From NCBI GenBank assembly GCA_963576565.1, contig OY755039.1, positions 87,129,207-87,193,206 on the forward strand: a DNA stretch of 64,000 nt, written 5' to 3'. Positions within the stretch are counted from its first letter, which is position 1. Every line of letters starts with the position of its first letter. Shown here piece by piece: positions 55,206 through 64,000 of this stretch. Made by a program: the position numbers and the translations under genes. Source of the stretch: Aspidapion aeneum. Its lineage: Eukaryota > Arthropoda > Insecta > Coleoptera > Brentidae. Below the pieces are notes generated by a model. The model was not told the origin of the DNA, did not search any database, and was given only the letters and a program-made list of their open reading frames with translations.

Positions 55206-58200
55206 TGTGATACGGATGTTTTCGCGTAGCGAAAATCATCCGTATGTTTATTGATTTTCGCTTGTGGCGAAAATCAATTACTTGAGCCGCCTCGGCCGTA
55301 ACATTATATTTATTATTATTATATTTTTTTATTCCGTCCCTAGCACCCCTAGTGTATCGCGCTCGAATTTTGACGCTTACTCGGGAACGCTTCGACCTAG
55401 AAGGATGAAATTTGGCGCACTGATTAAGAACTTACGGGAAACCAAAAATGTCAATTTTGGGTCAAATCGGAAAATTTCAAGTAGGGGAAATAGGGGAAAA
55501 ACCGTCAAAAAGTGACTTTTTTTTATGTACCTCCGTTGGCACACCATAAGTGTCCAGGGAATTATTTAGAAACTTGAGATTTTGCAAAAGTGTACTCTTA
55601 TGTGTGGTCAGGAAGCCTATTGTTTTTCAGCCAGATCGGAAAAAGTCAAGTGCCCCATTTTGGGGCTCTTCTGAATCCCTGCAGTGACGCATTTTCACTG
55701 TACAATAAAATTGGTCAGAATTTCACTGTTTATTTGCCGTTTTTTAAAATATATCTGGTCATTACTCCAAAACTGTTTAATGGATTTTAACCAAATTTTA
55801 AACATTTGCGGACCTAAGGGAGTGTTCGGTAACCGTATAGTTGGTTTTTAAAATTAGTTTTTGGTTTTTGAGTTTTGAGGATTTTTCAAAAACTATGCAA
55901 GGTTTTTGCAGCCAAAAATACTGAATCGAGAAATTTTTTTGCCCTTACACTTTTTGACAGTTCTCGAACTGCTATCTTTTTAAGAAAATACCAAAATATT
56001 TTTTAAAAAAGTTCGACTTTTCTAAGTTGTACCGTTTTTGAGTTTGAAAAATAAATACTAAAAAACACGCAAAAATCACAACGGAAATAACACGGAATAA
56101 CACGCATTTTTACAAAAATCGCGATATCTTTAAAACAGTAGGTCCGAATTGGACAAAAATTACACTACTCACTTCGCCGAACCTTTCCACATAAAACTTT
56201 ATTTATAGTTTTAACCTTAATGTAGAGGGCGCTGGTGTAGGGCACTTAACATTTATCAAAACGGTCCAAAATTAATAAAAATCTTATAAAATTAAAGGAA
56301 TTTGCAAATATTTTTTGAAATATAATTCCAATAATAATAGGATTAATTTCATGTTAAAGAAGAGACAAAGATCTATAAAACGACATATGTCATTTTTAAG
56401 TTATGACAAAATTTTAGTTTCTAGGTTTATTTTTTGATCAAATACCGCGAAAAATATTTGTAAAACGTCAACGAAATAGAATCTTATACACAAATTGGTT
56501 GAAATTAAAACTTTTTTTGATGCATTGAGTCTGTAGCATGAGAGGAGCCGGAGCTACAATTCGTTTCATTATAAAATAAATTATCTTGGACCGATAGTTT
56601 TTGATATTTATCCCAAAATATTTAAAAAGCTCAATAAATTTCATGTATTTTTATTAAAAAAATTACGATATCTTCAAAACCATACGTCAGATTTTGACGG
56701 AAGTTACACCATTCGCTTACTCGAACCTTTTTACATAGTAATCAGTCAACAGTTTTATCATTTTTATAGAGCGCGCTTAACAAAGTAACCAAAATTAAAA
56801 ATTGTCGGTTCATAGATAAGAAATTCGCAAATGCCACATTTAACTATAGTATAGTATACTTTCATTTTAAAGAGCAGAATAAAATTTGCAAAATAGCAGA
56901 TGTCATTTTTTATTTAATTCTTCCTAGGTTAACTAATATTAGTATTTTACACGCCAAATTCAAAGGATAAAAGTGACATTAATATTTTTATAAAGCAATA
57001 AGTTTTTAGCATGAGGGGAGCGGGAGCTACATACTTTAGCGATAAAAAGGCACTTTAATTAAATTACATTATTATTAAAGTCCAGTGATAATAACATCAG
57101 TTGTAAGGGGTTGGCAAAGGCAAATAATGAGTAGTTATTAAATCAATTACTAATTAACATTTTATTTTTGAATCAGTGTCCAATTCCAAGGCTAAATATT
57201 AAAAAAAAAATTTCGTGGCTAAACGTATATAAAAAGGTTTTGTTTCTCTTGTATTATTCCATGAGCATAGTTTCTTTTGTATTCGGTAGATGTCGCCACT
57301 TGTGCTTAAAGCATACCGTATTCCAGGCATTATTTTTCATTTCTCTTATCAATATCGTAAGATGAAATTTATATACCGTCTCTCCAACTTTACAAAGGTG
57401 TTACATTGACCATGCACGGTTCTGAAGGGTTCCTTAAGCACGAAACAGTTAACTGTCAACACTTAATGGGTGGCCATTAGATCTTGAACCCCCGTGGGTG
57501 TAGAGCATTCGAGCTGGCCACGGAAAAACACAAGAGGAACAAAACCTTTCTACACCCGATTATCCACGAAAAAATTTTGTTTTCTTTATTCACGGGTACC
57601 AAACTTTACGTTTTAAATATATTTCGCAAAACATTTAAAAAAACTTTTCGAAACTAGTAAAAACCTTTAATTTTAAAATGTATATTGGAGAACTTGGCTA
57701 TACTTTTATCTCAATTATTATATAGATTTCTCTTAGTTTCTGTCAGTCTGTCAAATCACAGCTCTCTAGCGTTTCTGGCAGTTGGTAATGTTACTTTTAC
57801 ATAACTTTACATGTATAGGGAAGGGGAGTAAATTATAATTTCGGGTTTTTTATTTTTTCCTATAGTTTTGTCATAGTTCCTATCAGTCTGCAAGGCATCT
57901 TTTTAGACTATATTGTGTATCCATTTGGATACGCAGTCCTTCAGATTGGATACCCAGTAAACAGGAAATGGATACCCACTTTTGGGCCTTGGCCTTTTAT
58001 AAAATATAATTAAAATATGATACCTAAAATACAGGGTGTAATTTAAATGATGAACCAATCTTTAAGAGATGGTGCGGAAGGTCCAAAGCAGACAAAAAGT
58101 TCAAATAAGTTTTTGCCAAGTTATAGCATTTTTCAAGTTTGGAAAGTAGGGAAAAACGATGAATTTTAAAATATCAAATTGAACAACGTTGCTTTTTTCC

Positions 58201-58428
58201 AAGAAAATATAATAATGTCTAAAGGACCCTTAAAACAAATATAAAATAATAATATTAGCACTATATTTTAACGATTTTTGGTAATAATTTTAAGTCTATC
58301 TATTTATCTATCTATTTAGCTTTCTTCGATCCATCTTTGGACATAGGCCTCCCCCAATATCTTCCACTCTTCTCTGTCTGACGCCCTGTTCATCCATCTA
58401 GTCCCTGCATGTCTCTTCAAATCGTCCG

Positions 58429-58899
58429 CTATCTCATTTGGGGTCTTCCCCTACTTCTTTTATTTTGCCAAAGTCTCCAGTCTACAATGCATTTGTTCCA
58501 TCGATTGTCTTTCAGTTTGATATTTTGACCAGCAAATTTCCATTGTAATTTTGCTACATCTCCTCTGACATCCCTTATTTTTGTTTTATTTCTTATCCAT
58601 TTATTCCTTTTTGTATCTGTTAGCTTTACATGTAACATTTGTCTTTCCATGGATCTTTGGGCTTTTGTTACCTTATCCAGGTTTGATTTTGTAAGCGTCC
58701 AGGTCTGGGATCCATATGTGAGCACAGGAAGAATACATTGGTTATACACTTTCGTTTTATGGTACTGAGGATATTTTTTATTTTTTAATATGTAGCTTAA
58801 TTTACCGAATGCTGCCCAGGCCAATCTTACTCGTCTCTTGATTTCAGCTGTTTGGTTTTCTTTTTTTAGTTTAATAATTTGTCTCAGATATATATTCAT
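58429..58899 (-). pseudogene. RTE C-terminal region fragment (unit 4)
   Basis: 156 codons. The only copy where RLAWAAFGKLSYI and YGSQTWTLTK are in one frame, because a frameshift or deletion found in other units is absent here. Ends GRPQMR. The start region overlaps the RT fragment 58871-59092 through the shared TA deletion. Confidence 0.8.
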
Positions 58900-59092
58900 C
58901 TACTTGTTCTATTTTTTCTTGGTTTATTCTGGTGATATCTTCATCTGTGTTTGTTATGATTTTAGTTTTAGTGTAGTTCATACTCAAGCCTATATTTTTA
59001 GCTGCTGTATCCAGTTCTCCCAGCATTTTTATAAGTTCTTCTTTCTTATCTGTTATTAAGGCAATATCGTCAGCATATCTTAGGTGGTTCAA
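58871..59092 (-). pseudogene. RTE YADD fragment (unit 4)
   Basis: 73 codons with LRYADDIALIT and the thumb-side GLSMNYTKTK, ending YISETNY. Upstream, a stop caused by a single change near 59330 separates it from the palm frame. Confidence 0.8.
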
Positions 59093-59332
59093 GTATTGTC
59101 CGCTTACTTTGATTCCTATTTCTTCCCAGTCTAAGTTTTTAAAAACATCTTCTAGGGCCTGGTTAACTAGTTTAGGGGATATTGTGTCATCCTGTCTGAC
59201 ACCTTTTCTTATGAGGATTGGCTTGGTCCCTTCGTGGATTTTGATTGATGTTGTTGCTTCGCTATATATATTGGCTATTAAATCTGTGTATCTGTGATCT
59301 ATTCGGCTACTAATTAAAGATGCTTTTACTGC

Positions 59333-59655
59333 TCAGTGCTCAATACTATCAAAAGCTTTTTCAAAGTCTATAAACGCAATATAGAGTGGAATGTTATATT
59401 CGTTGGCTCGCTCTATTAGAATTTTCGTGGTTAGCAGGTGGTCAACTGTATTGAAACCCTTTCTGTCTTTTTCAGGTGATTTGTTATTTTTCATTTTCTT
59501 TAATGCTCTCTTTATTTCCGTTTTGCTTATTTCGGGTTGTAATTCTGAGTTTATGTTCTTTATTTTTGTTTGGAGTTTCTTTATGGTTTCTCGCGATGGT
59601 TCCCTTTTTGTTTGGTATAATTTTGTATAGAATAGCTGTGTGATATTTATAATAT
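59333..59655 (-). pseudogene. RTE reverse transcriptase palm fragment with internal deletion (unit 4)
   Basis: RTE part of a 152-codon open frame; the first residues come from the MITE. KNNKSPEKD is fused to KGFNTVDHLL, then AFIDFEKAFDSIEH ends at a stop. The roughly 90-residue finger region (GVTAEML... to QAGFR in unit 3) is missing. Confidence 0.8.
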
Positions 59656-59659
59656 AGAC

Positions 59660-59757
59660 ATGGGCGCACCCAACTAGCTTAATATTCGACATCATGAGGC
59701 TTCGGGCCCCCCCCAAGAGGCCTCCCCCCCCCAAGACATATTCCTGGGTGCGCCACT
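59660..59757. mobile_element. hAT-like MITE (unit 4)
   Basis: CATGGGCGCACCCA ... CGCCACTG ends with short C tracts inside. Same position as in units 2 and 3, with fewer tracts. Confidence 0.85.
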
Positions 59758-59759
59758 GA

Positions 59760-60198
59760 TATAGATAATATATAGAGTCGGTCTTAGACATTTCATATTC
59801 CTGTTATTTTCTATAACTCTTTCAACTTTTATTTCTTGGCTCTTTCTTTTATTTTCTTTTATCATTTTTCTTATAGTTTTATTTATTTCTGTGTACTCTA
59901 TCGATGTTCTCTTTCCTCCTTTCTCCAGGTTCCGCCTTTTTTCGATGAGTTTCTTTATCTCTTCTGATATAAAATTTTCTCTCTTTTCACCCTTTTGTGC
60001 CACATCTTTTCCAACTTGGGTCATAGTTCTTATCAGCGTATCATTTATTTCATCTATATTTTCGTTTTCGCATCCTAAGTTTTGGGTTAGCTGTTTATTT
60101 AGCATTTCTTTGTATATGGCTTTATTTTCTGTAAGTTCACTCATGTCAAGTTGTTTATTTTTATTGTTAATTTTCCTTTCTGACCATCCTGTGATCAT
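59760..60198 (-). pseudogene. RTE endonuclease end and linker fragment (unit 4)
   Basis: Part of a 168-codon frame; the C-terminal residues are MITE-encoded. Follows the SDHRM motif, then LDMSELTENKAIYKEML, QVGKDVAQKGEKRENF and KKLIEKRRNLEKGGKR. Confidence 0.75.
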
Positions 60199-62099
60199 TG
60201 CCTGATGTAAAGCTATTTAGGACTGTTACATCTCTAACAGTGCTTTTTCAGTAGTCAGGCTGAGCCATGTCCACTTTCGTTGCGGTTTCTTCCTATAGAA
60301 CTAATTCATTGCATACATGTGTCTTTCCTCTAGATAGTTCATTAAGGTCGTGCCCCTGTCATTCCTTTCGCCATAACCAAAATCCCCTATTTTGGATATT
60401 AATTTTGAGTATTTCTATTTATTTTCAAATAATTTTACCATTTAATTATTACCCTTATTGTCATGCATAATTTCAGAAAATGTCGATTTTCTGTTATGAT
60501 TTTTAAGGTTATAACAAAAAATAAAATAATAGCTGTTAAGTTTGGCACCCTTTATCTAAAAAACAAAGAAATATAATGCAAAATATAATAAGAAAAAGTC
60601 CTTCTTTTGATCTTTTCTACCACCTATTAAAGTTTGCTATTATTACATCCTGATATTATGTTAAATGTTTGTATGTTATGGTAAGAATTTTAAGATATTT
60701 GAAAGTATCAATTTGGTCTGAAAAAAAAACCATTTATAAAAGTGAGCGCTTTTCGAATATACCTGGTGGGCAAAAAACCCGACATAATGTTTTTCGTTAT
60801 AACTCTCCAACTATAACACCAATTTTACCAAAGCAAATATTATTTGGCAGGGATTGATTGATCAAACAGTGTGTCGGAAATGTTGGATATTTTTTTGTTT
60901 GTAAGAAAGCTCTATCTTTGTTAAGCACAAAATTGATTTTTGCTTCAACTATATTGTTTTACAGGTTGTAACGATTGTCTTCTAAATCCTGTCTGTATTA
61001 ATTTCCTTATAAATAAATTTTTGCCGAACCGATTTTAATAAAATATAAAGTGGAACAGATTGATTGCTTTTAAAAGATCACTATTAAAATTTGCCGTCAT
61101 TGTAAAATCCAAAATGGCGGTCATAAAAACTTTAATTTTTAAAAAGGCTGTTTATTCTTATATTTTTTGAAAATTTTTTGATTTTTTTCGGAAAAGTTTT
61201 ACAGATTATGCGATTGCCTTGCCATTTCTATGTGCATTCATTTCCTCATAAATTCATTATTACTAAACTGACAATAAAATAAAAAGTATCATGGTGAAAT
61301 TCTCCGCCAACTCTAAATATTGACCCTCCATAAAGGATAGTTGTTTCTTATGTTACGATAAATTTTTCGACCCTTTTTTGAATTTATTTATTAGATCCAC
61401 CACTCACAACGAGGTACTAATCATAAAAAAATAAATCCTCGCAACATACAAAGAAGTGATCCTTTCAAGAAGGACAAATTTGACTTTTTTTCCAACATCT
61501 TGGATTTAAAATTGTCGAAAAATTTCAATAGTTTTGTTTAAAGAGCAATACTTCTTTTTTATTATTGAAATCGGTTCAGTGAATTTATAAGTAAATTATT
61601 GCAGACAGAAGTTAAAGCAACAGTTGGAATAACAATTATTATTTAAAGAACCACTAAACGGATTTTATAGATTTTATAGAATAAAATATTAATGAATTTA
61701 TGAGGAAATGATACTTGATCAAGTATCAAGGAAAATATGTAATTTTTTGAGACCGTGAGTCTGTCGCATAAGCAGCACATTTTAGGGATGAAAAATTCAC
61801 TTTTTATTAACTGTGTATTCGATATTAACTTAAATTAATATTGGTAAATTAAATTTGCAAAGCGAATTATTGACAAAAGTAACTTTGTGAACAAGTGAAC
61901 AACACAAATTTATGAACCAATAATAATTCTCCAAATTCTTGGTTTGAAACATGTATACAACGATTTTGTTTCCAATCCCCCCAATGTTATTGTACGATAT
62001 CAATAGAAATACTGTTAAACATATTTTTATAAATAATTAAACACAAAATCTCGCCGCAGCGAAAATCAATGCTGCAACAGTTTTAAAAGTGTTGGATGT

Positions 62100-62180
62100 A
62101 AAAAATTTGCGAAGCAAATGTGTTAATGAACTAATTTGCGAAGCAAATTTTTCTCAACACAAATTTGCGAAGCAAATTTG
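62100..62180. repeat. Palindrome array at head of unit 4
   Basis: About three TTTGCGAAGCAAA palindromes next to the outer terminal hairpin (62181-62218). Confidence 0.8.
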
Positions 62181-62224
62181 TGATACGGATGTTTTCGCGT
62201 AGCGAAAATCATCCGTATGTTTAT

Positions 62225-64000
62225 TTATTCTTGAGTTATCGTGTCCCAGACAGGCGTCATCAAGTCATGAGAAAAACTTATTTTGAGTGAAAATGAAAAA
62301 AGTTTTTTTTTGTGACGATACTTATGAATGGCTAAAAAAAATAAGTCAACCAAGCAGACTTTATCAGTCAAATTTATATTGGTCAAGCAAAAATTATGAT
62401 TGCTGGGCAAAAATAAAGTTGAGAACCATGACAAAGAAACTATTTTTCGCCGGCAAGTTAATAGAAAAATGTGGGGGACATGAGTGAAATCTAGAGGATT
62501 AAAATATTTAGCCACTCACTTGGCTCATGCATTTATCTATACAACTGCGAAAAACTGTAAAATCAGAGTAACCTCTGCCATAATAAAATACGAATTGCCC
62601 ATACTTATCACTACTAAATTTTTTATTATTTTTATTCCTGAAAATTTCGGGGAAGGGGGGCACTGATCCCTCTTGATACACCCTAGGTACAGCCTTGCCT
62701 AGATATGTACTGCCTATCCACCTAGTTGCAAAAACTTCGAGTTTTATCTTTTAAAAATATTCTCAGAAAGGAACCTATCAACGTTCTAAAACTATTTAAC
62801 TGATTCGCATTTGCGAACCACAACTAAAACTTAAATAAACTAATCTACCACGATTTGACACACCATTTGTGAAACACCCTGTATAAATGGCCACTAACCT
62901 ATATATTTTTTCCATATTTCGGTTAATAAGATTTATGATTGGATAGTTTCTGCTCCATTAAACCAGATCCCAAATTTAATTATGAAGTAAGCAGATTTGA
63001 CAGTGTATCGCAGGAGTGGATTGGCCATATGGGAAAACGGGAAACTTCCTGGTAGGTCCGCCGGTAACGGGGCAAAAAAAATATGCATCATCAATAGGGT
63101 GTTTGACAGTAGTAAAAAATAAATATATATTTATTTTTAGATATCTCTTTAGGTCTTGCGAATGCTAAAAACAAACTTTTTTGTTTAATTTTTTCTCAAA
63201 TTCATAGTTCTTTTAATTAAATAAATTCATTGAATTAAAACAATTCTACCAATCAGCTGCCAGTGACGTCACAAAACAGTAAACGCATCGAAGGAACCTA
63301 TTTTCTATGTTATTTTCTTATGGATGGTAATGTTTGCTTTGGTTTTAAGTGGGAATTATCGTCCCAAAATTAGATTTTATTTTGTGTTTTGCTAAATTTC
63401 AATTTTTCAATGGAAAACGGATTCTTCAAAGCCGATAGCTCCAACTTGCCAATGCTGAATTTCTTTATGGTGGCAGGCTTCTTTGCCAACAACAGTGATT
63501 TTTGTTCTGCGGAATTTAGAAATGTTAAAATGTTGATGTAAGTATTCGATGAGTTGTTTTGTATATAACTGAAAGTTTTTACTTTTACTCATTTAGATTT
63601 TGAGGTCAGGTTATATGTTTTGCCATGTTTTGCTTTTTTGTTTAATATGCCACTTACAATAGATTCAATTAAATACCCAATCATTATTATTTTAAGCATT
63701 AAGAAACAATCGAAAATTGCTTTTTTAAAACAAAATTTTCTAATTAAATTTTGTTTCAAAGAATTCTTATGACCCTTCATAACAGATATGCACTGCCTTG
63801 TCTTGCATATGCACTGCTCAGTCCGACATTTAGCCTGCATGTGCACTGCCTAATCCTGCATTTAGAGGTACTCCCCTAAAAATTTGTACACTTTTCTGCC
63901 TATTATAGTTGTTCACCCTTTGTAATAAACATAACCTCAAAAATTTCATCGTCATTTACGAAATAGTTATATATATATTATAGACAACGTGAGAAAAATT
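62225..64000. other. Flank outside the repeat structure
   Basis: No recognised gene. A GGAGTGGATTGGCCATATGGG block near 63014-63034, followed by a GGTAGGTCCGCCGG stretch, looks like one end of a non-autonomous DNA transposon; no second end is seen. TGACGTCAC occurs near 63264. A GTGTTTCACAAATGG-like mariner end (ACACCCTGTATA) is at 62876-62887. The minus-strand frame 63407-63592 (61 codons, with a HHKEIQHWQVGAIGFEE stretch) is the least random-looking here, possibly an exon, but I cannot identify it. Three loose repeats of ATGCACTGC sit at 63786-63862. Confidence 0.4.

Larger units (their letters stand above)
43386..55247 (-). repeat. Repeat unit 3 (7.5-kb family), inverted, with LINE insertion
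   Basis: Same unit as 6187-13735 in reverse orientation. It begins with the TTGATTTTCGC hairpin block at 43390 and ends with the ATACGGATG hairpin at about 55245. Without the 4.49-kb LINE at 48207-52697 it is about 7.37 kb. The RTE remnant lies at about 46585-53445. Other parts (43670-46580, 53450-55110) are non-coding. Confidence 0.9.
58290..60395 (-). mobile_element. RTE-type retrotransposon remnant (unit 4)
   Basis: 3' GATA tail at about 58294-58316 with one unit mutated. RT deleted between NNKSPEKD and KGFNTVDH (near 59466), removing the RT fingers. The MITE sits at about 59660-59757 in the linker. Shares with the other units the TA deletion at the YISETNY break and the stop after QMR. 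Confidence 0.85.
55247..62224 (-). repeat. Repeat unit 4 (7.5-kb family), inverted, outermost
   Basis: About 6.98 kb, tandem with unit 3 in the same orientation. Starts at the hairpin 55251-55277 and ends at the ATACGGATG hairpin just before 62224, followed by a TTTATTC boundary to unrelated DNA. Contains an RTE remnant (58290-60395). Non-RTE parts are non-coding. Confidence 0.9.

Overview
The window looks like AT-rich, repeat-dense nuclear DNA of an arthropod, most likely an insect. The evidence is an RTE-type and a Jockey/CR1-type non-LTR retrotransposon, several TIR-bearing non-autonomous DNA transposons (MITEs), a protein-primed-type DNA polymerase B (pPolB) family that is common in insect genomes, an insect-style TATA plus TCAGT initiator promoter, and a 3.2 kb array built from the arthropod telomere pentamer TTAGG alternating with TTGGG. 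I recognise no ordinary host gene. Nearly every coding stretch belongs to a mobile element and is broken; the clearest undamaged reading frame is ORF1 of the LINE at 51427-52671.

The layout is strongly symmetrical and nested. (1) 1-13735: two head-to-tail copies of a roughly 7.5 kb repeat unit in + orientation (the first is cut by the window edge). (2) 13736-43385: a 29.6 kb core. It holds MITEs, then a giant imperfect palindrome (left arm about 16949-24884, right arm about 26253-35521, spacer about 1.4 kb) in which each arm carries its own copy of the pPolB gene pointing outward, then a foldback MITE, then the telomere-like decamer array (37321-40540) and unannotated DNA. (3) 43386-62224: two more copies of the same 7.5 kb unit in - orientation. 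(4) 62225-64000: sequence outside the repeat. The whole can be drawn as: unit> unit> [polB palindrome + telomere-like array] <unit <unit.

Insertions inside insertions give a relative chronology. A 5'-truncated RTE retrotransposon entered the unit and died; all four copies share the same lesions. A small hAT-like MITE then entered the RTE sequence. The unit was multiplied and placed in inverted orientation around the core. A near full-length LINE then landed inside the MITE in unit 3 only, and another hAT-like MITE inserted into unit 1 only, with a clean 8-bp target duplication. In the palindrome, the two polymerase genes descend from one gene that must have had a long open frame, because the stops and frameshifts differ between the arms: the duplication came first, the decay later.

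The main point of interest is the combination of a self-replication-type polymerase gene duplicated head-to-head in long inverted arms, repeated iteron-like 22-bp units near the centre, hairpin-rich ends on the flanking inverted units, and a telomere-like array within the same symmetric structure. This may be the fossil of a large linear or foldback-type element, or a complex nested rearrangement. The sequence alone cannot decide between them.
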